A stretch of 64,000 bases of DNA from Pardosa pseudoannulata (Eukaryota > Arthropoda > Arachnida > Araneae > Lycosidae): contig CM063510.1 of the NCBI GenBank assembly GCA_032207245.1, forward strand, positions 165,971,574 to 166,035,573, in the 5' to 3' direction. How positions within the stretch are numbered: position 1 is the first letter of the stretch; each line of letters opens with the position of its first letter. The notes under the pieces were generated by a model. That model made no database searches, was not told where the DNA came from, and worked only from the letters and a program-made list of their open reading frames with translations. Made by a program: the position numbers and the translations under genes. Of the stretch, positions 20,479 to 33,141 are shown piece by piece.

Positions 20479-22200
20479 TTACTGCAGGTAGTAATCACCA
20501 CCCAAATCTATGATTTTATGCCAACGTTTTGGTAGATTTCCATACTTTCAGCCAAGAAACTAGATGGTTGCGAGTCCAAAAACAGAACAACCTCATTTCA
20601 GGTGTGCTGTGCAGAATGGAAGATAATTACAGCAAGATGTAACTGCATGTATAAATAAAAGGTAGAAGTACAAATGAGCAATATTGGGCTATATGGTAGG
20701 TGTGGCTAAAGATCCTATTTGTATCCGTAGAGTCCAGCCAGTGAATACAGACACTTGATATAGCATTATCTTGATGGAACATTACCTTCTTTCACCAGAA
20801 CTCAGTTCAATGTTTTTCCTTGATAGCAGCATCAGCATGGAGTAATATCTCACTGTACACCTTACTGTCGTGGGTTTTACCTATTTCTACTCTTTGTGGA
20901 TAAGACCACCAGACACAAAGCGTGATTTTTTAGTTGGTCATAGCATATCTTGATGGAACATTACCTTCTTTCACCAGAACTCAGTTCAATGTTTTTCCTT
21001 GATAGCAGCATCAGCATGGAGTAATATCTCACTGTACACCTTACTGTCATGGGTTTTACCTATTTCTACTCTTTGTGGATAAGACCACCAGACACAAAGC
21101 ATGATTTTTTTGTTGGTCATAGCATATCTTGATGGAACATTACCTCCTTGCACCAGAAGTAAGTGCAATGTTTTTCCTTGATAGCAGCGTCAGCATGGAG
21201 TAATATCTCACTGTACATCTTACTGTCGTGGGTTTTACCTTTTTCTACTCTTTGTGGATAAGACCACCAGATATAAAGAGTAATTTTTTTTTGTTGGTCA
21301 TAGCATATCTTGATGGAACATTACCTCCTTGCACCAGAAGTAAGTGCAATGTTTTTCCTTGATAGCAGCGTCAGCATGGAGTAATATCTCACTGTACATC
21401 TTACTGTCGTGGGTTTTACCTTTTTCTACTCTTTGTGGATAAGACCACCAGATATAAAGAGTAATTTTTTTGTTGGTCATATCATATCTTGATGGAACAT
21501 TACCTTCTTGCACCAGAAGTGCAATATTTTTCCTTGATAGTAGCATCAGCATGAAGTAATATCTCACTGTACACCTTACTGTCGTGGGATTTACCTTTTT
21601 CTACTCTTTGTTGATAAGACCACCAGACACAAAGCACGATTTTTTTGTTGGTCAAATTAAGCTTTGCAACACTGCCGACGGGTTTACCGGGTGTAAACCA
21701 ACCTCCTTTTTGGCTTGTGCTAAAGTAAATCCATTTTTCATCACAAGTCACAGTTCTTTCCAGAATTTTGTCCTAGCGTTGATATTTGTACAGATTAGTG
21801 CATGCCTGAACATGTCTCTCCTTATCTGCTTGAGTCAGCTCATGCGGCATACAACGATTCAACTTTATGTCAAGTTTATGCAATGCATAGCAGGACTAAT
21901 GGACATGGCACTAGTGTTTAATTCCTTAACTAGCTCTCGAGTGGTTGTATACAGATCTGCCACTAATCCTAATAGGCGGGCCTCATCAACATCAATGGGG
22001 CAGCCAGAGCACTGTTTCTTGAATGTTATAGTCCTTGTTTTTCAGTTTCTGGTACCAAACCTTCAGAGTGTCATATGATACAAAACTAGTGCCTAAAACT
22101 GTACACATGATTTGGTGACATTTTGGTGCTGACTTTTTGCAACAGAACTAGAAGTAAATGACAGTTTTAATCTGGTAGCCTGATAGTTCTATCTCAGTCA
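20479..22200 (-). pseudogene. Mariner-type transposase fossil with internal amplification
   Basis: Minus-strand, full-length but degenerate mariner (DD34D Tc1/mariner) transposase. From the right, the N-terminal DNA-binding part reads KSAPKCHQIM and LKVWYQKLKNKD. Then come HELTQADKERHVQAC and TCDEKWIYF (first catalytic Asp), followed by NKKIVLCVWWSY and FHQD (second catalytic region). The C-terminus LPKRWHKIIDLGGDYY ends at the stop 20481-20479. Several stops and frameshifts interrupt it. The stretch between the first and second catalytic residues occurs five times (see next entry). TIRs are not identifiable. Confidence 0.88.
20761..21656 (-). repeat. Five-copy ~180-bp tandem repeat of transposase coding sequence
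   Basis: Units start near 20761, 20941, 21120, 21301 and 21480. Each encodes on the minus strand NKKI.LC.WWSYPQRVE, THDSK.YSEILLHAD, IKEKH and FHQD. Neighbouring units are well over 90% identical, and the outermost ones carry small indels. The unit is close to 60 codons, so amplification did not shift frame strongly. Confidence 0.92.
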
Positions 22201-22374
22201 CCTTGTACTTAATGATAAAAGTAATTCTTTTTTACAAATTTCACAACACATTGTTCTAAAGTAAATTTTTTTCTTTCAAATGTAAAAAATAGTTTGCAAA
22301 AATATGATTAAATACGTCAGCATGAACTGTTTGTGCAGACTATATTTGTAGATGGTGGGAAACTTTCGTTAAAA

Positions 22375-25300
22375 CCAGATAATAGTTTTCTTTAATATAT
22401 AAGCAGTTAAACACAAATTATTAAATTATGTATTATATACTTTTATACAAATTGTCTGAATCAATATAAAATTATACAAAATATGTACAGCAACAGTAGG
22501 ACCAGCTCCAGTTAAGTTATAAATTGAATAAGAAAATAATTAAAAATATAGTTTAAGGTATGCGTTTTATGTAATCTATAGACAATCAAGCACAATTTAT
22601 TAAATTACAAATTATATTCTTTTATACAAATTATTGAAATCAATATGAAATTATATACAGTAGAAGATATACAATTGCAGCAGCCCCAGTTAAAAGTCAA
22701 ATATTGAATAGATAAGAAAATAATTAAAAATATTAAAGAAATATGAGTTTTTTTTTTAAATATATATACAATTTAACACAAATTATTAAATTATAAATTA
22801 TATTACTATATACTAATCATTTATATAAAATAGAATATGTACAACAGATGCGGCAGCTCCAATGAAAAGTTATACTTGAATAGATAAGAAAATAATTAAA
22901 AATATAGTTTAAGGTATGAGTTTTATTTAATCTATAGACAATTATGCACAAATTATATTCTTTTTACACAAATTATCGAAATCAATATGAAATTATATAC
23001 AGTAGAAGATATACAATTGCAGCAGCCTCAGTTAAAAGTCAAATATTGAATAGATAAGAAAATAATTAAAAATATTAAAGAAATATGAGTTTTTTTTTAA
23101 ATATATATACAATTTAATACAAATTATTAAATTATAAATTATATTACTATATACAAATCATTTATATAAAAAAGAATATGTACAACAGATGCGGCAGCCC
23201 CGGTGAAAAGTTATACTTGAATAAATAAGAAAATAATTTAAAATATTGTTAAAAATGAGTTTTACTTAACATATAGACAAACACAATTTATCATTTTATA
23301 AATTATATTACTATGTACAAATCATTTATATAAAACAGAATATGTACAACAGATGTAGCAGCCCCAGTGAAAAGTTATACTTGAATAAATAAGAAAATAA
23401 TTTAAAATATTGTTAAACATGAGTTTTACTTAACATATAGACAATTAAACGCAATTTATCATTTTATAAATTATATTACTATATTCAAATCATTTATATA
23501 AAATAGAATATGTACAACAGATGTAGCAGCCCCAGTGAAAAGTTATACTTGAATAAATAAGAAAATAATTTAAAATATTGTTAAATATGAGTTTTACTTA
23601 ACATATAGACAATTAAACGCAATTTATCATTTTATAAATTATATTACTATGTACAAATCATTTATATAAAATAGAATATGTACAACAGATGTAGCAGCCC
23701 CAGTGAAAAGTTATACTTGAATAAATAAGAAAATAATTTAAAATATTGTTAAATATGAGTTTTATGTGACATATAGACAATTAAACACTATTTATCATTC
23801 TATAAATTATATTACTATATACAAATCATTTATATAAAATATGTACAACAGATGCAGCATCCCCAGTGAAAAGTTATGCAATGAATAAATAAGAAAATAA
23901 TTAAAAATATTGTTAAATATGAGTTTTATGTGACATATAGACAATTAAACACTATTTATCATTCTATAAATTATATTACTATATACAAATCATTTATATA
24001 AAATATGTACAACAGATGCAGCATCCCCAGTGAAAAGTTATGCAATGAATAGATAAAAAATAATTTAAAATATTGTTAAATATGAGTTTTATGTGACATA
24101 TAGACAATTAAACACTATTTATCATTCTATAAATTATATTACTATATACAAATCATTTATATAAAATATGTACAACAGATGCAGCATCCCCAGTGAAAAG
24201 TTATGCAATGAATAGATAAAAAATAATTTATACTGTTAAATATGAGTTTTATATGACATGTAGACAATTAAACACTATTTATCATTCTATAAATTAAATT
24301 ACTATATACAAATCATTTATATAAAATAGAATATGTACAACAGATGCAGCAGCCCCAGTGAAAAGTTATGCAATGTATATAGATAAGAAATAATTTATAC
24401 TGTTAAATATGAGTTTTATATGACATGTAGACAATTAAACACTATTTATCATTCTATAAATTATATTACTATATACAAATTATTTATATAAAATATGTAA
24501 AACAGATGCAGGAGCCCAGTGAATAGTTATGCAATGAATAGATAAGAAATATATACTGTTGAATATGAGTTTTATATGACATGTAGACAATTAAACACTA
24601 TTTATCATTCTATAAATTATATTACTATATACAAATTATTTATATAAAATATGTAAAACAGATGCAGGAGCCCAGTGAATAGTTATGCAATGAATAGATA
24701 AGAAATATATACTGTTGAATATGAGTTTTATATGACATGTAGACAATTAAACACTATTTATCATTCTATAAATTATATTACTATATACAAATCATTTATA
24801 TAAAATAGAATATGTACAACAGATGCAGCAGCCCCAGTGAAAAGTTATGCAATGTATAGATAAGAAATAATTTATACTGTTAAATATGAGTTTTATATGA
24901 CATGTAGACAATTAAACACTATTTATCATTCTATAAATTATATTACTATATACAAATTATTTATATAAAATATGTAAAACAGATGCAGGAGCATCCCCAG
25001 TGAATAGTTATGCAATGAATAGATAAGAAATATATACTGTTGAATATGAGTTTTATATGACATGTAGACAATTAAACACTATTTATCATTCTATAAATTA
25101 TATTACTATATACAAATTATTTATATAAAATATGTACAACAGTGCAGCAGCCCCAGTGAAAAGTTATGCAATGAATAGATAAGAAATAATTTATACTGTT
25201 AAATATGAGTTTTATATGACATGTAGACAATTAAACACTATTTATCATTCTATAAATTATATTACTATATACAAATTATTTATATAAAATATGTACAACA

Positions 25301-27590
25301 GTGCAGCAGCCCCAGTGAAAAGTTATGCAATGAATAGATAAGAAATATATACTGTTGAATATGAGTTTTATATGACATGTAGACAATTAAACACTATTTA
25401 TCATTCTATAAATTATATTACTATATACAAATTATTTATATAAAATATGTAAAACAGATGCAGGAGCCCAGTGAATAGTTATGCAATGAATAGATAAGAA
25501 ATATATACTGTTGAATATGAGTTTTATATGACATGTAGACAATTAAACACTATTTATCATTCTATAAATTATATTACTATATACAAATTATTTATATAAA
25601 ATATGTAAAACAGATGCAGGAGCCCAGTGAATAGTTATGCAATGAATAGATAAGAAATATATACTGTTGAATATGAGTTTTATATGACATGTAGACAATT
25701 AAACACTATTTATCATTCTATAAATTACTATATACAAATTATTTATATAAAATATGTAAAACAGATGCAGGAGCCCAGTGAATAGTTATGCAATGAATAG
25801 ATAAGAAATATATACTGTTGAATATGAGTTTTATATGACATGTAGACAATTAAACACTATTTATCATTCTATAAATTATATTACTATATACAAAATTATA
25901 TAAAATATGTAAAACAGATGCAGGAGCCCAGTGAATAGTTATGCAATGAATAGATAAGAAATATATACTGTTGAATATGAGTTTTATATGACATGTAGAC
26001 AATTAAACACTATTTATCATTCTATAAATTATATTACTATATACAAATTATTTATATAAAACATGTACAACAGTGCAGGACAGTGAAAAGTTATGCAATG
26101 AATAGATAAGAAAATTACTGTTAATATAGTTATATGACATGTAGACAATTAAACACTATTTATCATTCTATAAATTATATTACTATATACAAATTATTTA
26201 TATAAAATATGTACAACAGTGCAGCAGCCCCAGTGAAAAGTTATGCAATGAATAGATAAGAAATAATTTATACTGTTAAATATGAGTTTTATATGACATG
26301 TAGACAATTAAACACTATTTATCATTCTATAATTATATTACTATATACAAATTAATTTATATAAAATATGTACAACAGTGCAGGAGCCCAGTGAAAAGTT
26401 ATGCAATGAATAGATAAGAAATAATTATACTGTTAAATATGAGTTTTATATGACATGTAGACAAAATTTATCATTCTATAAATTATATTACTATATACAA
26501 ATTATTATATAAATATGTACAACAGTGCAGCAGCCCCAGTGAATAGTTATGCAATGAATAGATAAGAAATATATACTGTTGAATATGAGTTTTATATGAC
26601 ATGTAGACAATTAAACACTATTTATCATTCTATAAATTATATTACTATATACAAATTATTTATATAAAATATGTACAACAGTGCAGCAGCCCCAGTGAAA
26701 AGTTATGCAATGAATAGATAAGAAATAATTTATACTGTTAAATATGAGTTTTATATGACATGTAGACAATTAAACACTATTTATCATTCTATAAATTATA
26801 TTACTATATACAAATTATTTATATAAAATATGTACAACAGTGCAGCAGCCCCAGTGAAAAGTTATGCAATGAATAGATAAGAAATAATTTATACTGTTAA
26901 ATATGAGTTTTATATGACATGTAGACAATTAAACACTATTTATCATTCTATAAATTATATTACTATATACAAATTATTTATATAAAATATGTACAACAGA
27001 TGCAGGAGCCCAGTGAATAGTTATGCAATGAATAGATAAGAAATATATACTGTTGAATATGAGTTTTATATGACATGTAGACAATTAAACACTATTTATC
27101 ATTCTATAAATTATATTACTATATACAAATTATTTATATAAAATATGTACAACAGTGCAGCAGCCCCAGTGAAAAGTTATGCAATGAATAGATAAGAAAT
27201 AATTTATACTGTTAAATATGAGTTTTATATGACATGTAGACAAACACTATTTATCATTCTATAAATTATATTACTATATACAAATTATTTATATAAAATA
27301 TGTACAACAGATGCAGGAGCCCAGTGAAAAGTTATGCAATGAATAGATAAGAAATAATTAAAAAATACCGTTAAAAATGAGTTTTATATAGCATATAGAC
27401 AAACACAATTTATCATTTTACAAATTATATTACTATATACAAATTATTTAAATCAATTTTAAAATTTATACAATATTACACATAATATCAAAACAATACA
27501 AACCAGTACCAAACCAACAAAAAAGCCACCTATAGCAACAGTAGTAGCAGCTCCAGTAAAAGTTAAAAATTTAATATTTAAGAAAAGAAT
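22375..27590. repeat. Satellite array of ~158-bp units
   Basis: About 33 head-to-tail units over 5.2 kb. Typical landmarks are GAGTTTTATATGACATGTAG, ACACTATTTATCATTCTATA, TATATAAAATATGTACAACA and GCAGCAGCCCCAGTGAAAAG. Units in the right half are nearly identical. Those at the left edge (22.4-24 kb) and the last one (after 27360) are diverged. Two variants intermingle in the centre: GTGCAGCAGCCCCAGTGAAA and GATGCAGGAGCCCAGTGAAT. There is no CRISPR-like spacer structure; variation is spread over the unit. Confidence 0.96.
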
Positions 27591-28385
27591 TTAAAATTTA
27601 ATAATTACTGTTTACATATGTTCAATTTGTTAAAAATTACTATTTATGCATAAATTTAATACTTGATATATTTATTTGTAATTTTGATACCTAAATTATT
27701 TTAATAAAATTTTAAAAACTTTATGATGCATATGGACAATACTATATGTAATTGAATACTGCAATTTAAAAAAAATTAAGATATTATTAAAGTTAAATTA
27801 AAAATTTAGTTCAGTTTTAAGTTAAGATATTATGAAGTTAATTAAAAAAGTTAATGATAATAAATTTAAACATTTTAATGACCCTAATTTGTAATGAATT
27901 TATGAAGAACAATTAATGAAACGAAACAAAATCACAAGATTGAAATAAAATTTAAAACTTTATAATACACAAATGGAAATTAAATTTAAATGAAACTGTT
28001 ACATATATAATTTTAAAATTAAAAACTTTATTATATACAAATGGAAAATTAAATTTAAATAAAACTGCTATGAATATAATTTTAAAATTTAAATCTATAA
28101 ATGGATATTAAATTTAAATAAAATGTTATATATATAATTTTAATAGAAGTAATCTTGTATAATATTAATCAAAATACTAGACCAGGCACAAATTTCAGTG
28201 TTAATTATTTAAAAGTTCTAAAATTTAGTCCAGTTATATAATATATTATATTGCTATTATTATATACAATTCTATTATATAGTTCTAAAAGTACTTTTAT
28301 TTTATCAAAGATTACAAAGTAACATAAAACCAAAATTTATACAGTAACATATAGTCACTAACCAAATACCAACCCTTTGTTCGGT
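27591..28385. other. AT-rich flank with three ~69-bp repeats
   Basis: 27940-28145 contains three degenerate units sharing AAATTAAATTTAAAT and TATATAATTTTAAAAT. Otherwise nothing is recognised. Confidence 0.6.
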
Positions 28386-28923
28386 AAAAAATAAAAAAAA
28401 GTATATGATGAGAAAAAAAATTTCGCACTAATTATCTCGATTGTATATTTTACACAATTAAAAATTTTGTGAAGAATCATGAAACTATTCACTTCCATTA
28501 TAGTGCTTGCTCTATTTCACTACATGTGATTCATATGAGACACATCTTTGATAAGACAAATTCATGTTATATTCATAATTTTTCCAGTATAAAATTCATG
28601 TACATATTAAAAGGGTCTTCTAAAAGGGAATATGTTTTTGTTGCATTGTGTTTTTAAAAAATAAAAAAGTATATGTTGAAGAAAAAATTTTCTCACTAAT
28701 TATCTCGATTGTATATTTTACACAATCAGAAATTTTGTGAAGAATCATAAAACTATTCACTTACATTATAGTGCTTGCTCTATTTCATTACATGTGATTC
28801 ATATGACACATATCTTTGATAAGGCAAATTCATCTTATATTCATAATTTTTTCAGTATAAAATTCATGTACATATTAAAAGGGTCTTATAATAGGGAATA
28901 TGTTTTTGCTGTGTTTTGTTTTT
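28386..28923. repeat. Two-copy 268-bp tandem duplication
   Basis: 28386-28654 and 28655-28923 are ~90% identical (shared ATTATCTCGATTGTATATTT, TCATGTACATATTAAAAGGG). Each has an open frame of 62 codons, but it opens with GTG, not ATG, and most differences change the amino acid, so I do not call a gene. Confidence 0.85.
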
Positions 28924-29200
28924 AATCACATATGTTTCATCAGAAAATAATTTCAGCTTAATTTTCCCAATGAAAAAATGACATCTTTTAGAGGATTTTT
29001 CTCCGAATGATGTATATACCACATTTTCCATTAGGTTCTCCTCTCAGTCCAGTCCTTTAAACACATAATTTAAGCATAATTATCGTATAACTTGCAACGG
29101 CGTATAATCTGCAGATTAAATTTCCACTTTAATTACATATGATGCCAAGCAATCACACATGCAGTGGCCACAGCTCTATAATATATCTTCAAACATTGGG

Positions 29201-29911
29201 TTTGGTTTGATTTGGAGTGCTACTCTCTACTGTTTTGCTCACGAGGTCTAATGAAACCAGAAAATACTGCTTAACCCTTTAGTGGGCAGAGGGGTTCACA
29301 GCAAAACCACCTATAAATACTTTTTCTCTTCTTCGTCCGGAAGATTTTTTTTTATTTTCTGTGTTATTGACTGATTCTTAGATACAGTAATAGATAATAG
29401 AATTTTGCGTAATTTATTTTTCCCTTTGAAATATATTAGTTTAAAATTGCTTTACATGAAAAATCTCAAATTTAATTTTCTCCTTATAACTTCAAATAAA
29501 AACACCTAAATAAAAGAACAATGAAAACCTGTGTAGTTATCTATTTGTTACGTCATTTTGATGATAACTATATATTCTTCTTCCAATATAATTAATTTTA
29601 AAAAACTCTTATTTTCATGCTGTAAAAGGGAAAGATTTCACAATTATCCCCATCCCCCCCCCCAAAAAAAAAAAAAAATCCCACCTTCCAACAGAATGTA
29701 AAATTTTGTTTTCATATAGTTCCTATTTATAAATTTCACATGCAACGTTTATAACCTAATTCTGTTAAATCTGACAGAATTTTTAATCGTGACCTTTAAA
29801 GGGTTAAAGCTGATTTCGAACGACTAAACATCCATGCCACAGCAGGATTTGAACCTGCAAACTCTAGAACCGAAGAGCAAGAAATATACCATTCAGCCAT
29901 CGTTCAGATTA
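29201..29911 (-). repeat. tRNA-derived SINE family 1, split by a TTAA element
   Basis: Antisense SINE whose two halves (29201-29270 and 29808-29911) are separated by the element at 29275-29803. The outer target duplication CAAACATTGGG is intact at 29190-29200 and 29912-29922. Visible parts are the tail TTTGGTTTGATTTGGAGTGC, the body GAGGTCTAATGAAACCAG and, reversed, box B (GGATTTGAACC). Confidence 0.85.
29275..29803. mobile_element. piggyBac-like TTAA element nested in SINE
   Basis: 529 bp flanked by TTAA at 29271-29274 and 29804-29807. The ends are CCCTTTAGTGGGC and GACCTTTAAAGGG, sharing terminal CCCTTTA. Removing it restores a continuous SINE (...TACTGC-TTAA-AGCTGATTTCG...). Non-coding; contains a C7-9/A13 run near 29656-29680. 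Confidence 0.75.
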
Positions 29912-30079
29912 CAAACATTGGGAGAACCCAGATTGCTAATAAGAATGTTGATTACCTTAATTTCCTGCACAGCGGCATATAATCTGCAGGTGCGAATTTT
30001 GGGATATTTTCATAGAAAATTATCGTATAACCTGCAGCAATGTATAATCCGCAGATTAAATTTCATGTGATTCAAGGAA

Positions 30080-30917
30080 ATGAAAGGCATGTGGAAAAAA
30101 AGTTTTATATCTTCTAGTGTTAAAAACTTAAATTTAAACTCCTTTTTTTTAAGGATAGCATTTTCTTTAAATTAAAAAAAAATTTAACAAAGAGAAAATT
30201 TGGATAGACTTAATAAGAATATATTCTAAAAATTTACATTAATTAGTACACAAAGATTGACAGAAATAAAATGTTCGAATGCATATTCAAATAAAAAAGA
30301 AGTTAGAATCCTTAAAAATGCATGTTTTTATTTTAACTTAATATGGCAATTTAGATTAAATTTGTGATTTGTGTTAAAATTTTAAACTGGTAGTTATGGC
30401 TCTGTCTGGTGAGCTGAAAATGAAAAAACAAATGGAGAATGCAGCAAAGTGCCTCCATTCCATATTATACAAGTGTTATTTCTTGATAGAAATAAATATA
30501 CAAACTGGAAAATATTAATTTAATCTGGAACTTTTATCCAAACCGCTGTGCCTTTGGCTGAAAACGATTTTTATCCTGATAAAAGAAAAAAAAAAAAGGT
30601 TGTAAATATGAGCAGATGCTGCCATCTATTGTTGTTTAGGAAAGATATTTGTAAATTTTATTATAAAAATAATTTTTAACTGCAGATAATCCACGGCGGC
30701 ATATAATACGCATTAGAAGAAAATTTAAAGATTTCTAATGTACAATCTGCGAATTATAGACAGGAAATTACATGGTAAACATTGTGATGTACATGGTACA
30801 CAACTTATGGTAAACATTTTTAGTGACTGTAATTAATAATGTTCCTTTATTTTTAATAAAACCTGCTGCTGATTTGTGGCATCTTAAGTTACAGAGTAGA
30901 GTACATTTCTTTTTTAC

Positions 30918-30953
<36 letters not shown>

Positions 30954-31640
30954 AAAAATTCTCAGGGGTTTTCAAAACTTAAATCAAGGGTAAAAATTCC
31001 CACGTCATTTTCCCTTCCCCTTTTTAACCCCTAACCTAAATTGACCACTGGGGCTACAGGTTACACCCTCAGAGAAGGGGCCTAGCCAATTATAAACCTA
31101 CATGCCCTAGCGGACAATTTAGGAAATTTCCAAATAAAAAGGAGATACACGCTAGCAGAGACAGATTTTTCTAGATTTTCCCACAGATGTTGACCCAGGT
31201 GTTACGTGTCTTGTACATAATACAGCATGCTAGCTGACCCTTCAGTTTGTCCTGTCCCTATCATGAAGTGGGAACCCGTCCTTCAACGTTATCTTAATAA
31301 AGGTCTTTAGCTGAAACGGTATCATTTTTATGGCCATGACTGCAACCACCCATTGAGAAGTCCATCTCATTACATATATATATATATAACAGTAAAAATT
31401 GAAGTTGGTCAAGGTTCTAAATTATGAGTGTGGCATCGTTCTGTTTCCAGTTTTGATGGTCACGTGACAGGCCGAGAGAAAGATTCCATTAGATGACGGA
31501 ATGTGGTGTGTAGTGTAAGGCCTATGTTTTTTGATATGGAAATAAAAGTTATTAACTATGACTATCTTATGTGATTGTGATTATGACTTTATTATGGTGA
31601 TTTGACGACAAATCCTGAATATGTTACATATATATATATA
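30080..31640. other. Intergenic DNA with an interspersed repeat
   Basis: 30957-31170 is related to 61505-61665: shared TTTTCAAA, TTTTAACCCCTAA, TGA(C/G)CACT and GCCCTA..GG.CA.TTTAG. TA runs lie at 30919-30952 and 31374-31389. 31440-31620 carries an AATAAA and resembles an LTR-like 3' end, but without a partner or target duplication. Confidence 0.45.
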
Positions 31641-31647
31641 TTTACAC

Positions 31648-31741
31648 TGTATTTTGCATCGTTCACAGGAACACTTCTTAAATGCTTGACCTTCAAAAAT
31701 AAGGATAATTTTCCTACAATTTTATGAAGACCTAACTAGTT
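31648..31741 (+). repeat. Left member of an inverted pair flanking the 33.5-38.3 kb array
   Basis: Matches the reverse complement of 38733-38832 (shared CACAGGAACACTTCTTAAAT, AAAATAAGGATAATTTTCCT, AAGACCTAA). Similarity stops after ~95 bp at both ends. Confidence 0.75.
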
Positions 31742-32868
31742 TATGGAACTGTTTTGGTAAATGTTGCAGTAGCTATTACAAGAGCAGTGCTAAGTAGCTA
31801 ATATTATATAATTACAACTGAGTAACCAATTTGAAAATTTTTGAAAAATTGTGAATATGTTAAGATTTCTAGTATTAAAGATTAAGAGAAAAAGAAGACT
31901 TTCGACTAATAAGAGGTAAAGACAATCTCACATATATCTGTAGCCCACATATGTACAATGCTCTTTTTTAAATTTTGCACCTTAGAAAGTCTATCTTAAA
32001 TATTTGTTAGCTACTCCTGCTACAAGAAAATAACGGTATAGTAATCATAAATTTACATGATTTTTTTTTTTTTAATTTATAGACTATTGAGAATTTTATT
32101 AATGTATTTCAGATGAAAATAAAGAAAAGTAACGGGGAAAAATTTATACATAAAACACAAGAAATCTAATTTTACTAACAATTGATTAGAGATGGAGAAA
32201 CCGAAAAATGAATAACAAACTAAGAGAATCTTAGATATACACTTCCTCATTAGAAGGTTAAATATAACAATAAGAATCTTTGCAGAACTGTTATTCTGCA
32301 AAGAAAAGGGAAATAAATAACCAACATTGTATAAGGATAATAATTGAAAAAAAAATATAAATAAAATTTTAAAAATCACTAAATCAATCAAGTGCTTACT
32401 AAAAATAATTGTGAACTGATAGTTCATTTCAGTATGCATTGAGAAAATTATTCATTGGGTAAAAATAAGAATAATTTAATAACTTTCTAAAATCAAGTGT
32501 TACCATAAAACAGTTTCAAAAATCTACCATCCTACATCAGAATACTGATTATAAATTTGAAAAATCAGGAAAAACACTGGCTTTGTGAAAACTTATGGCA
32601 GAATAGAAAAAAATGACTAAATGAATTCACAGACAAGCCCAAATTTTTACACCACAAAGCAGTATGCTTCAGTGCATCATGCATAATGAAAGTGATAGTT
32701 CAACAAAACTCCAAACAATTATGACAACATTATCAGCACATATTTGGCAGTTTATACCATAGCTTGCGAGAGGGACAAGTGGAATCCTCTACTATATTCC
32801 AAAGGATAGGTGAGTGAACCCCACCCTACAGAGAGCCAGAAGTTGCCTGAACAACCTTGCTAATACCT
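31742..32868. other. Intergenic DNA, nothing recognised
   Basis: AT-rich; a 120-codon minus-strand open frame at 32077-32439 is low-complexity Phe/Leu/Ile-rich and not supported as a gene. Confidence 0.4.
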
Positions 32869-33141
32869 CAAGGCCCCTCCACACTATGGTCCACCGTCTG
32901 GAGGGGGGAATGGCTTATCAAGGTTAACAATGACAGATCAAAAAATGACTTTGGTGCAAGGTGGCTCGGAAAAAGTTTTTCTCCAAAGATCAAAGACAGT
33001 CATCATGTTCTACTAAAGTAAGCAGTAGACTCAATGGAGGCAACTAAGCACTCTGCTCATTTAGTGGCCCAGCATGATGACGCAACCCATGAACCATCGC
33101 TATCAGGACCAGTACCTGAGTAGTGAACAATTGGCAATAGT
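32869..33141 (-). mobile_element. CCTCCACACTATGG MITE, copy a
   Basis: Opposite orientation to the four copies at 43-63 kb and more decayed. It begins AAGGCCCCTCCACACTATGG and ends GAACAATTGGCAATAGTGT. Internal TTTAGTGGCCCAGCATG and CCAAAGATCAAAGACAG match the others in reverse. Confidence 0.75.

Larger units (their letters stand above)
29075..30075. repeat. Paired direct repeats around the 29.2-29.9 kb SINE
   Basis: 29076-29132 and 30022-30065 share AATTATCGTATAAC(T/C)TGCA, TATAATC(T/C)GCAGATTAAATTTC. A related, weaker motif (ATAATCCACGGCGGCATATAA) is at about 30686. This fits remnants of one element family; no superfamily is assigned. Confidence 0.45.

Noticed and set aside
21584..22078. 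164-aa plus-strand protein
   Set aside because: Antisense shadow of the mariner transposase fossil.
22375..27590. CRISPR array
   Set aside because: Units are contiguous 158-bp repeats without unique spacers, in a eukaryotic genome.
28386..28923. Two paralogous 62-aa genes
   Set aside because: Frames open with GTG, lack ATG, and diverge mostly at amino-acid-changing sites; explained by a 268-bp duplication.
31440..31620. Solo LTR
   Set aside because: An AATAAA and an LTR-like 3' texture are present, but there is no TG...CA pair, second LTR or target duplication.
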